The notes beneath the pieces are model-generated. The model did no database searches, was not told the DNA's origin, and saw only the letters and a program-made list of their open reading frames with translations. DNA of 64,000 nt from CAYSPG01 sp964432885 (GTDB taxonomy: Bacteria; Bacteroidota; Bacteroidia; AKYH767-A; OLB10): positions 178,411 to 242,410 of the forward strand of contig CAYSPG010000003.1 in assembly GCA_964432885.1 (NCBI GenBank), written 5' to 3'. This document shows positions 25,903 through 35,400 of this stretch, in pieces. Both the position numbers and the translations under genes were made by a program. The first letter of the stretch is position 1. Every line of letters begins with the position of its first letter.

Positions 25903-27576
25903 TTATTTAACCAAAGCCACATTTACAGTTTTTGTGTAACTGGTCTTTGTATTTTCTACTGTAATTACTGCCGGATATATGCCTTGCTCAATTGCCTCAC
26001 GGCTTGTGTTAAGTCCATCCCACAAAATTTTATTTCCGTACTGTTTAAAAACAAGTTGACCCCAGCGGTTAAAAATTTTTATCAAAATAGTTTCGCCATT
26101 AGGTGAATTTATTACATAGGTATCATTTTTTCCGTCACCGTTTGGCGAAAAGGAAGTTGGGAAATAAAGTGGCTGCATATTTCCGCAATCGTTTGCACTT
26201 AATACGGTTACTTGTTTTATGGCAGTATCTGTACAGCCAAAATTACTTTCAATAACTAACTGCACATTGTAATTGCCACTAGTTGCAAAAAGAGTTTGAG
26301 CATTTGGTGAGTCCGAGAAATCGCTACCAAATGCACTCCACCTGTAATTGTTTATGTTATCAGTTGTTGACAGGGAGGCATCATAAAAGTGTACAGGCTG
26401 GGAAGGACATATTGTTTTATCAAAATTAAAATTGGCAAACAACGATTTGTACGCATTAATATTTACAGTTGCAGTGCCAACACAGTTATTAGCGGCATAG
26501 GCCATGTATGTTAGTGTATAATTTCCTGCATTCCCAAAGTCGTATTCAAAACTATTTAGTGCACTTATTTGGTTATCGAAAATAAAAATTGCCGAGTCTA
26601 TTACCGAGCCTGAAACAGCACTTGCACCTTCGATATAAAATTTTGAATTGCATAATTGAGTGGTGGTAATTGCACAGGCAGGAACAAAATCCGGAACAAC
26701 ATACTGCAACTGGTATTCGCATCCGGTAGTGCTAAGCAAATTTATGCTTATCACATCACCTGCTTTTACATTTGATAAAATAATTTGCCGTAAAGTATCG
26801 CCTGTGCTCCACTGGTAAGAATTAAATCCTGGAGGCGCTGACAAGGAGATGTTTCCATTGGCATCGCACACAGAATCGGTAATTTGCATTTTAGCAGCAT
26901 ACGCATCAATGTATGCATACCCAAAGTGCCCTCCCATACCGCAATCGCCTGTTGAAAATTGCAGTGTTACAGTTTGTCCAACATAATCGGATAAATCTAT
27001 GGCAGCATCGGTCCAGTTTTTATACCGTATCTCGTTTATCGGATTAAAACCTTCAATAGTGTTGGCAGCCACTTCGCTAAACAATGTGCATGCAAGCGTA
27101 TCATTAGCCGCATTGGTAACCATGGCTTCAAAACGTGGTTGTTTTGTTGGTGGGTGATTTATAGGAAACTGAAACACCACCGCATAGCGGTAAACAATAA
27201 GCGGGGCCTGTGCCGAAACCGTAAATGTGTAGGAAAGGCGCTCGGCTTCAGAGTTTGCGCTATCGTTACCCAACTTTGCCGAGTAAGTGCTGCCCGGTGC
27301 TACCACTGCCACAGCACCTAAAGTATAAGCATCGGAACCGCTGCCGTTTGTTAATTGATGGCTTTGTAAGTTAATGCCACTTCCGGTAAGATAAACAGGG
27401 CAGCACTGACCGGTAAACCCATTCCATCCTGAAAAATTCCCGTTTTCAAAACCCAGGTTAGGATATTGAGCATTGGTAAAATGGCTGCACAAAACCCAAC
27501 CCAATACGAATAGTAAGCACGTATAAAACTTAGTGTGTAAATTTCTGCTTGAATAAGGTATGTGTGCCCGAATCAT
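25903..27576 (-). CDS. Secreted PKD-type protein with gliding-motility (T9SS type B) C-terminal domain
   Basis: A protein of about 557 residues with an N-terminal signal region ending FTNAQ. The mature part begins with a lectin-like module (YPNLGFENGNFSGW...), then at least one PKD-like repeat (KTICPSQPVHFYDAS...). The C-terminus is the CHU_C/gliding-motility type: LYFPTSFSPNGDGKNDTYVI, then KIFNRWGQLVFK and a closing beta-strand region. This directs export by the type IX system to the surface or medium. A Met at 27609 is an alternative start. The ligand is unknown. Confidence 0.85.
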   Translation of the reverse strand: MIRAHIPYSSRNLHTKFYTCLLFVLGWVLCSHFTNAQYPNLGFENGNFSGWNGFTGQCCPVYLTGSGINLQSHQLTNGSGSDAYTLGAVAVVAPGSTYSAKLGNDSANSEAERLSYTFTVSAQAPLIVYRYAVVFQFPINHPPTKQPRFEAMVTNAANDTLACTLFSEVAANTIEGFNPINEIRYKNWTDAAIDLSDYVGQTVTLQFSTGDCGMGGHFGYAYIDAYAAKMQITDSVCDANGNISLSAPPGFNSYQWSTGDTLRQIILSNVKAGDVISINLLSTTGCEYQLQYVVPDFVPACAITTTQLCNSKFYIEGASAVSGSVIDSAIFIFDNQISALNSFEYDFGNAGNYTLTYMAYAANNCVGTATVNINAYKSLFANFNFDKTICPSQPVHFYDASLSTTDNINNYRWSAFGSDFSDSPNAQTLFATSGNYNVQLVIESNFGCTDTAIKQVTVLSANDCGNMQPLYFPTSFSPNGDGKNDTYVINSPNGETILIKIFNRWGQLVFKQYGNKILWDGLNTSREAIEQGIYPAVITVENTKTSYTKTVNVALVK

Positions 27577-27761
27577 AAATAAATATCTGAAGCAATAATT
27601 TTTGTGCAAATCAAATGTATAAAGTTTTTATCTACATCATAGAACTTAATTTGTGGGTTTTACACACGCTATACCTTAAACCGGTAACAATGCAGTAAGA
27701 AATGGTTGGTTATTAAAGCCATATTTTTTCTATTTTTAGCCGTAAATTTAACAAGCCCCTA

Positions 27762-29300
27762 ATGCCCTTACTTGGCAAAATAATAAAAGCCGGTGTTGAG
27801 TTTCGCGACCGTATAGATATTAAACCTTATTCGGCAGCGCAGTATCAAAAACGAGTGCTAAAGCAATTATTGCGCAAAGCGCAATTTACAATGTTTGGCC
27901 AGGCCTATAATTTTACATCAATACTTGGCAGCAGCAATATCATTAATAAGTATAAAGCCGTAGTTCCAATTTACGATTACGATAGTATTTTTTCGTCATG
28001 GTGGAACAAATGCCTTCATGACGAAGAAAACGTATGTTGGCCCGGTAAGGTAAAGTACTTTGCTTTAAGCAGTGGCACATCAGGCAGCAGCAGCAAGCAC
28101 ATACCCGTAACACGCGATATGACCAAGGCCATACGCAAGGCCAGCGTTAAGCAGTTTATAACGCTTGCAAAATACAATCTCCCCGAATCACAGTTCGAAA
28201 AAGGGGTGCTTATGCTTGGTGGCAGCACGCACTTGCACCAGCAGGGAAGTTATTTTGAAGGCGACCTTAGCGGCATTGGAGCTAACCATTTGCCATTTTG
28301 GTTTCAGCATTTTTATAAGCCTGGGCGCAAAATTTCGCGCGAAAAAGACTGGAATACCAAACTGGAGGAAATTACACTAAATGCAAAAAACTGGGATATA
28401 GGTGTGCTGGTGGGTGTGCCCGCCTGGGTACAAATGCTTATTGAAAAAATAATTGCTCACTACAATGTAAAAACCATTCATGATATATGGCCTAACCTTA
28501 GCATTTATGTGCATGGCGGTGTGTATTTTGAGCCTTACCGAAAAGGCTTTGAAAAACTTTTGGGCAAGCCCTTGTATTATATCGAAACGTACTTGGCAAG
28601 CGAAGGATTTATTGCTTTTCAGGACGAGCCCAATAATCGCAGCATGAAATTACTTTTGAATAACGGTATGTTTTTTGAATTTATTCCGTTTAACGAAAAT
28701 AATTTTGATGCCGATGGTCAGCTTAAACGTAAGCCAGCTACACTTACTGTTGACCAGGTAAAAGAAGGTGAGCAGTATGCCATCTTACTTTCCACCTGTG
28801 CCGGTGCATGGCGCTATTTGATTGGCGATGTAATTACATTTACTAACGCTGCCAAATGCGAAATACAAATAACCGGCCGTACCAAACATTTTTTAAGCCT
28901 GTGTGGAGAACATTTGAGTGTTGACAATATGAATAAAGCAATAGAAATGGTAAGTGATGAAATGAATATTGAAGTAAGTGAGTTTACCGTTGCTGGCATT
29001 CCATATGAAACACTGTTTGCTCATAAATGGTACATTGGTACAGATGATACCGTTGACGCATCGCAGCTTAGAAACAGAATTGATGAGGTTTTGAAAATTT
29101 TAAATGACGATTACCGCGTTGAGCGAAAAAGCGCTTTGAAAGAAATTTTTGTCGAGGTGGTGCCTTCATCCTGGTTTTATAAGTGGATGGAGCAACATGG
29201 ACAGATAGGCGCTCAAAACAAATTTCCACGTGTAATGAAAAAACAGCGCTTTCAGGAATGGGAAGATTTTATTGCGTCAAACAGGGTAGTAACCCAATAA
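27762..29300 (+). CDS. GH3-like acyl-adenylate amido-synthetase family protein
   Basis: A 512-residue member of the GH3 family, best known from plants, where members adenylate a carboxylate hormone and conjugate it to an amino acid. ATP-binding motif I is ALSSGTSGSSSKHIPVT (about 101-117), motif II is YLASEGFIAF and motif III is WRYLIGDVITF. The C-terminal lid begins around ITGRTKHFLSLCGEHLS. The bacterial substrate is not known. The LysE-type exporter gene starts 21 bp downstream, which suggests that the product, or an amino acid partner, is exported. Confidence 0.88.
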   Translation: MPLLGKIIKAGVEFRDRIDIKPYSAAQYQKRVLKQLLRKAQFTMFGQAYNFTSILGSSNIINKYKAVVPIYDYDSIFSSWWNKCLHDEENVCWPGKVKYFALSSGTSGSSSKHIPVTRDMTKAIRKASVKQFITLAKYNLPESQFEKGVLMLGGSTHLHQQGSYFEGDLSGIGANHLPFWFQHFYKPGRKISREKDWNTKLEEITLNAKNWDIGVLVGVPAWVQMLIEKIIAHYNVKTIHDIWPNLSIYVHGGVYFEPYRKGFEKLLGKPLYYIETYLASEGFIAFQDEPNNRSMKLLLNNGMFFEFIPFNENNFDADGQLKRKPATLTVDQVKEGEQYAILLSTCAGAWRYLIGDVITFTNAAKCEIQITGRTKHFLSLCGEHLSVDNMNKAIEMVSDEMNIEVSEFTVAGIPYETLFAHKWYIGTDDTVDASQLRNRIDEVLKILNDDYRVERKSALKEIFVEVVPSSWFYKWMEQHGQIGAQNKFPRVMKKQRFQEWEDFIASNRVVTQ

Positions 29301-29321
29301 CAGTTTTAAAACCACACCACA

Positions 29322-29954
29322 TTGCTTGAACCTGTAATAAGTGGCATTTTGCTTGGGTGGCTTGTGGCAGTACTTGCCGGGCCTGTATTTTTTTTAATTA
29401 TGAATGTAAGCCTGCACAAAGGATTTGTTTACGCAGTTTACATTGCTGTGGGTGTGTTGCTTAGTGATGCATTTTATATTTTTATTGCTTACTTCGGTAG
29501 TAATTTTATTTTGCTTTTATCGGAGCACCGATTTTGGGCTGGCATTGGCTCAGCATTATTGCTTGCAGGATTTGGCATAGCATTGCTTGCAAAAAAAAAT
29601 AACATACCTGTTGAAGCCATTACACTTCAGGAAAAACTTACTGCACCTTACGTATTTGTATTAAAGGGTTTTATGATTAATGCAATGAATCCTTCGGTAT
29701 TGTTTTTTTGGATAGGTGTGGCAGGCACCGTATCGGTAAAAGAAACGTATACAGTAAATCATCTTGTGATTTTTTATTCAAGCATACTTGCTACCATCTT
29801 TAGCACTGATCTGCTAAAGGCATACATTGCGCACCGGATAAAAAAATACTTAACGCAATATGTTTTGCAAATGCTAAACCGCATTTGCGGATTTGCTTTA
29901 CTGGGTTTTGCTATTTACACATTTGTTAAAGCAGTTATGCAAGGTATTGGATAA
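29322..29954 (+). CDS. LysE-family amino acid exporter
   Basis: A 210-residue membrane protein of the LysE/RhtB family with about six helices, read from TTG at 29322. The family pattern is seen in ILLGWLVAVLAGPVFFLIMNVSLHKGFVYAVYIAVG and in the middle GFMINAMNPSVLFFWIG. Family members export amino acids or related compounds by proton antiport. It is co-oriented with the GH3-like gene (21 bp) and ends 11 bp from the convergent HD gene. Confidence 0.88.
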   Translation: MLEPVISGILLGWLVAVLAGPVFFLIMNVSLHKGFVYAVYIAVGVLLSDAFYIFIAYFGSNFILLLSEHRFWAGIGSALLLAGFGIALLAKKNNIPVEAITLQEKLTAPYVFVLKGFMINAMNPSVLFFWIGVAGTVSVKETYTVNHLVIFYSSILATIFSTDLLKAYIAHRIKKYLTQYVLQMLNRICGFALLGFAIYTFVKAVMQGIG

Positions 29955-29965
29955 CTTTTTATGCG

Positions 29966-30571
29966 TCACTGCATAAACTCTGCTTGTTTGGATGCAGCAA
30001 ACAAAATAATTTCATCCAGACTAAAGCAGGCTCGCTGGGCTGCGTCATTAATATCATCACGCGAAACATTGGCTGCAAAGGTTTTATCCTTTAATCTCTT
30101 TTTTACTCCTTTTAATTCCATGCCCTCATACCCATTTGGCCGCATTAGTGAATAGGCGTGCAAAAATCCTGATAGCTCATCAAAAGCATATAGCATTTTA
30201 TCCATGTTGGTAACAGGGTCAACACCAAAGTAGGAGGGGCCATGAGATGCAATTGCGCGAATAATTTCTGCATCTACATTTCTGTTTTCAAGCTCTTCAA
30301 TAATTTTTTTGCAATGCAGCGTTGGCCATTGATCCCAGTCGGCATCATGTAGCAGGCCTGCAAGTTCCCACTTCCATGCAGTTTGTTCATCGGCATTTTC
30401 TTTTTCAATGGCCCATTGTTTCATCAGGTGTGCCACCTGTTTCATGTGCAGTTGAAGCCGCTCGTTTTTTACCCAGTCTGTTAAAAGTGCATTGGCTTCA
30501 TCACGTGTAAGTACATTGTTTTTATTGGAAGGGTTTCCAAATTCGGTGCGGCCTAAATGTAAAGAGTGCAT
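29966..30571 (-). CDS. HD-domain phosphohydrolase-like protein
   Basis: A 201-residue soluble HD-domain protein. The metal motif is LAGLLHDADWDQWP (about residues 70-83) with upstream H in MKQVAHLMKQW, and further ligands in RAIASHGPSYFG. Such proteins hydrolyse nucleotides or other phosphate esters. The substrate is unknown. It is 20 bp downstream of the choice-of-anchor-L gene on the same strand, though the two need not be functionally linked. Confidence 0.8.
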   Translation of the reverse strand: MHSLHLGRTEFGNPSNKNNVLTRDEANALLTDWVKNERLQLHMKQVAHLMKQWAIEKENADEQTAWKWELAGLLHDADWDQWPTLHCKKIIEELENRNVDAEIIRAIASHGPSYFGVDPVTNMDKMLYAFDELSGFLHAYSLMRPNGYEGMELKGVKKRLKDKTFAANVSRDDINDAAQRACFSLDEIILFAASKQAEFMQ

Positions 30572-30591
30572 AAAGCAATTTTTAATGTGTG

Positions 30592-32091
30592 TTAGTCAAC
30601 CATCATTTTTCCTGAAAAAACTTTTCCCCCATTTTTATTAAACAAGGAATAGAAATAAAGTCCGCTTAAAATATTTTTTCTTTCAATAACATTTACCGAA
30701 TTGCTTATTTCATTTTGCTGAATAATGCGTCCTGAAATATCGGTAATTGCCAACATAAAATTTTCGTTTAAAGGATTGTTAAAGGAAAGTGTGCATGTAT
30801 TTGAAAATGGATTTGGGAAAACTGATACAGCAGTATTTAAATAACTTTGATTTGTGCTTAAAGTGGTTACACAAAAATCGGTTGATGATGCAAAGCATCC
30901 ACCCATAGTTTGCACGGTTAGTGTGTAGCACCCGTTTTGCGTAATGTGCAACGATGTAAAGTTGGCGCCAACAATGGGCAGCCCGTTTAATGTCCATGAG
31001 TAAGTATAACCAAGTGCGGTTATGTTTGAATAAAGTGTGTCGTTGCTTTGCGAAATTACAGGTGTGCTTAGTGGGAGTGGGTCAACAACTACACTAACAG
31101 GTAAAGACATGACTGGAAAATTTGGATTGCTTCCAGTTATCATTACCATATAGTTACCGGCAGTTGAAACTGAAATAGCTTGTGTTGTTGAACCTGTACT
31201 CCACTGATATTGAAACCCGGCAGGTGCAGCAAGTGTTACCGAACTACCCTGGCAAATGTGTATGGTGTTGCTTGAAATTTTAGTTCCTCCGGCAAAAAGC
31301 CATGCAGGGTTTGGAGAGAAAAAACTTCCTGCTTCAATCATTACGCCCGTATCGTAAATATGATCGCTAACATCGGCAACAGCTAATTTAAGATGATAGG
31401 TTTGGCCGGGCTGCAGGTTGGCAGCTATGGCAGTAAGGGTAGTAGTGATGCCATCATAACTTGTAACGTAAGTTCCTGAAACATTATCAAGATAGTAAGC
31501 ACAGTTGTTACATGGCCCGGTTGCTATGCCAGATGAGTTGCCATTGTTTACATTGTTAATAGCTACGGGTGTTGTAGTGCCGGGCACCAAAGCAATGTTT
31601 TGAAAGCCTGTAATGCCAGGGCCGCTAATATAAAATGCAAACACATCATTAAAATTAGTATTAACCCATTCATTGTACTCTTCACTTCCAAATCTAAAGT
31701 TGAACATGGCCGAATCAGAAATTGCGCAAAAGTCAAACTCAAGTACTGAGGCATCAAATGTTTGATTTGGCATGATGAGTAAGTCAAGGTCAAAATCACC
31801 CGGTGTAGACATGTCGTTAGAAGCAAAAATGCTACTTGGCGTTAAGGCCATATTGGTAGCAGTACCTGATGATAGTATTATTCCACCGGCAATTCCAAGG
31901 TTACAACTTCCGGTACAGGTAAACTCACCTGTGGAAGCTGAGGCACCTGTAAACGAAATGTTAGAAACCGAAATTCCACCGGCAGTAATGGCCGATACCA
32001 TTTGTTGAGGTGTAGCAGGGTTAACTATAAATTGTGCTTGTGTATTATTAGCAAAAGCAAAGGCTAATGCGGTAAGTAGTAGTTTTTGCAT
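30592..32091 (-). CDS. Choice-of-anchor-L protein with T9SS type A sorting domain
   Basis: A 499-residue secreted protein. The start at 32091 gives the signal peptide MQKLLLTALAFAFANNTQAQ; the frame continues to 32187, but that sequence belongs to an intergenic inverted-repeat element. The N-terminal domain fits the choice-of-anchor-L family (SGTATNMAL, FDLDLLIMPNQTFDASVLEFDF, FNFRFGSEEYNEWVN), followed by an Ig-like or PKD-like region and a type A sorting domain (VFPNPFSNTCTLSF ... LSGLYFYSLFNKNG). It would be sent to the surface by T9SS. The function is unknown, perhaps adhesion. Confidence 0.85.
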   Translation of the reverse strand: MQKLLLTALAFAFANNTQAQFIVNPATPQQMVSAITAGGISVSNISFTGASASTGEFTCTGSCNLGIAGGIILSSGTATNMALTPSSIFASNDMSTPGDFDLDLLIMPNQTFDASVLEFDFCAISDSAMFNFRFGSEEYNEWVNTNFNDVFAFYISGPGITGFQNIALVPGTTTPVAINNVNNGNSSGIATGPCNNCAYYLDNVSGTYVTSYDGITTTLTAIAANLQPGQTYHLKLAVADVSDHIYDTGVMIEAGSFFSPNPAWLFAGGTKISSNTIHICQGSSVTLAAPAGFQYQWSTGSTTQAISVSTAGNYMVMITGSNPNFPVMSLPVSVVVDPLPLSTPVISQSNDTLYSNITALGYTYSWTLNGLPIVGANFTSLHITQNGCYTLTVQTMGGCFASSTDFCVTTLSTNQSYLNTAVSVFPNPFSNTCTLSFNNPLNENFMLAITDISGRIIQQNEISNSVNVIERKNILSGLYFYSLFNKNGGKVFSGKMMVD

Positions 32092-32164
32092 GGACAGTAT
32101 GTTTTTGTACTGCAATACTACTAAAAAAATTACGGTCTTAAAGAAACATTGCTTTATTAAGAGA

Positions 32165-32231
32165 CTGTTTAAATTTCTTGTGTACAAAGTTTACTTTGGG
32201 TAAACACATAGGATGAAACAAATTTAAACAG
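32165..32231. repeat. MITE-like inverted-repeat element
   Basis: A perfect 12-bp inverted repeat, CTGTTTAAATTT (32165-32176) with AAATTTAAACAG (32220-32231), encloses 43 bp. The centre holds a second hairpin, GTTTAC (32189-32194) with GTAAAC (32200-32205). No coding sequence is inside. It could be a miniature transposon remnant or a structured RNA signal after the bat operon. Confidence 0.5.
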
Positions 32232-32308
32232 ATTATCGGTTAAAGCGTCCACACTCCGGAATTCGGGTGAGGAAGCTATTTTTTTAACTTGATAAAATGA
32301 TAAAAAAA

Positions 32309-32989
32309 TCACCACTGTTTTTCAATACTTACACGAGCTCCTTCTTTTTTGGCTAACTTTTTTTGCAGGTTTTTTTCATCATTTTTCAATGCTTCTAACA
32401 TGCGCTCGGCATCTTCTTTCGAAATTTTTTGTTGTTGCTGCTGCTGTTGCTTTTGATCCTGTTCTTTTTTTTGCTCTTCTTTTTTATCCTGCTGTTGTTC
32501 TTTTTTTTCTTCCTGTTTTTTCTTTTCGTCTTTCTTATCCTGCTTTTGTTGCTGCTGTTGTTGTTTTAACTTTTGTAACGCATAGGATAGATTATATCGT
32601 GCATCTTCGTCTTTTGAATTTAACCGAAGCGCCTGCTTGTATGCATTAATGCTTTCTTCGTACTTATCGTTTTGCAAATAGGAGTTGCCAAGGTTGTAAT
32701 AGGTATTAGCCTTTATATCATCGGGTGCTTTTGTGTTTGAAAGATTATGAAATGCACCGGCAGCCTCATCGTATTTTTTTTGTTTGTACAAGGCATCGCC
32801 CAAGTTAAAACTTCCTTCGGCTGAGTTTTTATTTTTTTCGAGCGATTTACGGTAATTTATTTCGGCATCGCTGTATTTTTCTTTTTTGTAATCGCTGTTG
32901 CCTTTGCGAACAAGTGGCTTTTCGTTTTGTGCAAATACACAAACCGAAAATAAAATGCATACATAAATAATCAAAAATTTATTTCTCAT
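32309..32989 (-). CDS. batC: BatC, TPR protein of the Bat aerotolerance operon
   Basis: A 226-residue TPR protein with signal peptide MRNKFLIIYVCILFSVCVFAQ (ATG at 32989; a TTG at 33001 is less likely). Three TPR units span about residues 25-150 (NSDYKKEKYSDAEINYRKSL, NLGDALYKQKKYDEAAGAF, NLGNSYLQNDKYEESINAYKQAL). A long Gln/Lys/Glu-rich low-complexity segment follows, then SKEDAERMLEALKNDEKNLQ, typical of BatC. It overlaps the end of batB by 11 bp and is the last gene of the operon here. Confidence 0.88.
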   Translation of the reverse strand: MRNKFLIIYVCILFSVCVFAQNEKPLVRKGNSDYKKEKYSDAEINYRKSLEKNKNSAEGSFNLGDALYKQKKYDEAAGAFHNLSNTKAPDDIKANTYYNLGNSYLQNDKYEESINAYKQALRLNSKDEDARYNLSYALQKLKQQQQQQKQDKKDEKKKQEEKKEQQQDKKEEQKKEQDQKQQQQQQQKISKEDAERMLEALKNDEKNLQKKLAKKEGARVSIEKQW

Positions 32990-34028
32990 TTTTCTCTCCA
33001 AATAAATTTAGTTCTTCAATCCATTTGCTTTTACGTTCCGAAATTAAAAACTCAATAAGCAAACACAGCAATGCAAGCGCAATAAAATATTGAAACTGGT
33101 CGGCATAATCGGTAAACATCTTTGAGCCAAATTCGTTTTTCTGCATGGCGCTGATGTCTTTCATCACAATGGCAAGGCCATCATCGCTGTTGGTGGCTCG
33201 TATAAATTTTCCGCCTCCGGCAATCGCAATTTCTGAAAGTACGTTCTCATCTAATTTTGTCATCACAGTTTGTCCGCTGTTATCTTGCAAAAAGCCAACG
33301 CGCTGCCCGTTATGCGTAAGCGGAATAGGCGCACCGTTAATTGAACCCATTCCAATGGTGTGTACTACAATTCCTTTTTCACGAGCTTCTTTAGATGCTT
33401 CAAGCGCATCGTCCTCATGATTCTCTCCATCGGTAATTACAATAATTGCACGGTTATGTTTTGCCGAATCGTTGCTGTTAAATGATTCAACAGCCAAATC
33501 AATGGCTTTGCCAATGGCAGTACCCTGCGTGGGTACAATATCACAGTCAATGGATGACAAAAAAAGTTTTGCTGCACCGTAGTCGGTAGTTATGGGAAGT
33601 TGCACATACGCTTCACCAGCAAAAACAATTAAGCCAATTCTGTCACCCTGCAGCTGATCAACCAGTCGTGATATGGCTTGCTTGGCACGTTCAAGCCGGT
33701 TAGGTTTAATGTCTTCGGCTTTCATGCTGTTGCTTACATCAAGCGCTATCATTACATCAACACCTTTGCGTTTAACGGTTTCCATCTTGGTGCCTATTTG
33801 CGGACCAGCAATAGCAAATGCTAAGAATATAAATGCCAGCAAAAGCAATACAAATTTTAAAACAGGTTTTGTATTTGCCTTACCGGGCATTAGCTGGTTA
33901 ACCAAAAAGTAATCGCCAAATTTTTTAAGCGCATTTTTTTTCCATCGCAATGTGATAATAAACAGTACTACAAGCACAGGCACCAAGGCCAGTAGCGGCA
34001 AAAATTCAGAATGTGCTAAGCGAAACAT
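32979..34028 (-). CDS. batB: BatB, von Willebrand factor A membrane protein
   Basis: A 349-residue protein with two N-terminal helices (about 8-27 and 58-77), a VWA domain with MIDAS motif ALDVSNSMKAEDIKPNRLERAK (about residues 92-113) and TDGENHEDDALE further on, and a C-terminal helix near residues 311-331. BatA/BatB are inner-membrane proteins linked to aerotolerance in Bacteroides. The gene lies about 220 bp after batA, and the gap holds a CATT microsatellite, so it is less tightly joined than other pairs. Confidence 0.9.
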   Translation of the reverse strand: MFRLAHSEFLPLLALVPVLVVLFIITLRWKKNALKKFGDYFLVNQLMPGKANTKPVLKFVLLLLAFIFLAFAIAGPQIGTKMETVKRKGVDVMIALDVSNSMKAEDIKPNRLERAKQAISRLVDQLQGDRIGLIVFAGEAYVQLPITTDYGAAKLFLSSIDCDIVPTQGTAIGKAIDLAVESFNSNDSAKHNRAIIVITDGENHEDDALEASKEAREKGIVVHTIGMGSINGAPIPLTHNGQRVGFLQDNSGQTVMTKLDENVLSEIAIAGGGKFIRATNSDDGLAIVMKDISAMQKNEFGSKMFTDYADQFQYFIALALLCLLIEFLISERKSKWIEELNLFGEKNEK

Positions 34029-34223
34029 GTAAAATGGATTTACGATTTACGAATTGGGATTTACGATTTGTTGGGTGCTGATAGCGGAATTATTTCAGAT
34101 TAGTAGAACACGAATGAATACAGATTTACTTTTTACAAATAATACAATAACTTAATAACCAAAACTAAAAACCAATTAACTAAAACCATCAACTATTAAC
34201 AAATAACTAATCACTCAATCACT

Positions 34224-34247
34224 CATTCATTCATTCATTCATTCATT
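34224..34247. repeat. CATT tetranucleotide microsatellite
   Basis: Six exact CATT units lie directly after the batA stop codon. On the transcribed strand the run reads as repeated ATGA. The rest of the 219-bp gap (34029-34247) contains only short direct repeats of GATTTACGA (near 34036 and 34061). Confidence 0.85.
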
Positions 34248-35249
34248 TTAAGGAACACTTCTTAGTAATGAATTTCGCAAAACAATTTCGAGCAGAAGCA
34301 AAATGCAAGCTGCAATTGAGTAAGGAAGATACTCTTCAGTATGTCTGCGAAATTCGGTTACTTCAATTTTTGTTTTTTCTAATTTATCAATCTCTTTATA
34401 AACATCTTTTAATTTATTGTTCCCTGTTGCACGAAAGTATTTTGCATCCGTTGCATCCGAAATTTGTTTCAGTACTTCATCATCAATTTTTACTTCCATG
34501 TTTTGATACTGTATGCCATATGGTGTGCGAAAAGGGTAGGGGGCCATTCCTTTTGTGCCAACACCAATGGTGTAAACACGAATGCCAAATGTTTTTGCTA
34601 TTTCGCCCGATGTAAGCGGTGCAATAGCACCGGCATTGTTTACACCATCGGTAAGTAATATGATTACTTTGCTTTTTGTTTTAGCATCTTTTAATCGAGC
34701 CACAGCAGTTGCAAGTCCTTCGCCAATGGCAGTGCCGGCTTCAAGCATGCCGCTTTTTACATTTTGCATTACGTTTTTTACCACTGCATGGTCTGATGTT
34801 AAAGGACACTGCGTAAAACTTTCACCGGCAAAAATCACAAGGCCAATTAAATCGTTTGGCCGGCCATCAATAAATTCAAGCGCTACATTTTTTGCTGCTT
34901 CAATGCGGTTGGGTTTAAAATCTTCGGCCAGCATACTTTCAGAAATATCCATTGCCAATACAATTGAAATCCCTTCGGTGGTTACTTCCTGCCCCCGTGA
35001 AGCCGACTGTGGCCGCGCTAATGCAACCACCATCAAAGCAATAGCAAGCAACCGGCTTGTTAATGGCAGCCATGCCAACTGTTGCCTGAACGTTTTTTTG
35101 TAATGAAAAAAAGTTTCGGTAGTTGAAATCTGTAAATTGATTTTTCTTTTTTGCGAAACACGAAAATGCCAAACCAGCAAAGCAGGTATTAACAAAAGCA
35201 GCCAAAAAAACTGCGGGTATGCAAATTGTATGTCGTTAAAAAAAGGCAT
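34248..35249 (-). CDS. batA: BatA, von Willebrand factor A membrane protein
   Basis: A 333-residue membrane-anchored VWA protein. The N-terminal region has two helices (about 12-29 and 58-76), followed by the MIDAS motif AMDISESMLAEDFKPNRIEAAK (about 96-117), TDGVNNAGAIAP and the closing KIDDEVLKQISDATDAKYFRA, which is typical of BatA. A C-terminal helix (about 308-326) follows. It lies in the operon order moxR, DUF58, BatD-like, batA, batB, batC. Confidence 0.9.
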   Translation of the reverse strand: MPFFNDIQFAYPQFFWLLLLIPALLVWHFRVSQKRKINLQISTTETFFHYKKTFRQQLAWLPLTSRLLAIALMVVALARPQSASRGQEVTTEGISIVLAMDISESMLAEDFKPNRIEAAKNVALEFIDGRPNDLIGLVIFAGESFTQCPLTSDHAVVKNVMQNVKSGMLEAGTAIGEGLATAVARLKDAKTKSKVIILLTDGVNNAGAIAPLTSGEIAKTFGIRVYTIGVGTKGMAPYPFRTPYGIQYQNMEVKIDDEVLKQISDATDAKYFRATGNNKLKDVYKEIDKLEKTKIEVTEFRRHTEEYLPYSIAACILLLLEIVLRNSLLRSVP

Positions 35250-35370
35250 CTGCTGAGTGGTGAATTGTGAAATGGAACGGTTAATAGTTATTGGTTAATA
35301 GTTTTAGTTTTTTAATGGACTGTTTTGGTTAATCAGTAAATTCTTTATTCATATTTTGTAGAAACCCATA

Positions 35371-35400
35371 CGTAAATTCGTAATCATTCGTTATTCGTAC
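35371..35400. repeat. Bat-operon junction repeat, copy at batA side
   Basis: CGTAAATTCGTAATCATTCG followed by TTATTCGTAC. The stop codon of the BatD-like gene (35384-35386) lies inside this copy. Related copies are at 36331-36363, 37343-37375 and, inverted, 37282-37309. Confidence 0.75.

Noticed and set aside
32240..32285. GC-richer hairpin with T run near the end of the bat operon
   Set aside because: The T run is on the wrong side for a terminator of the minus-strand operon, and the pairing is poor.
34582..35103. Plus-strand open frame of 173 codons opposite batA
   Set aside because: Shadow of the conserved batA codons; the product has no known features.
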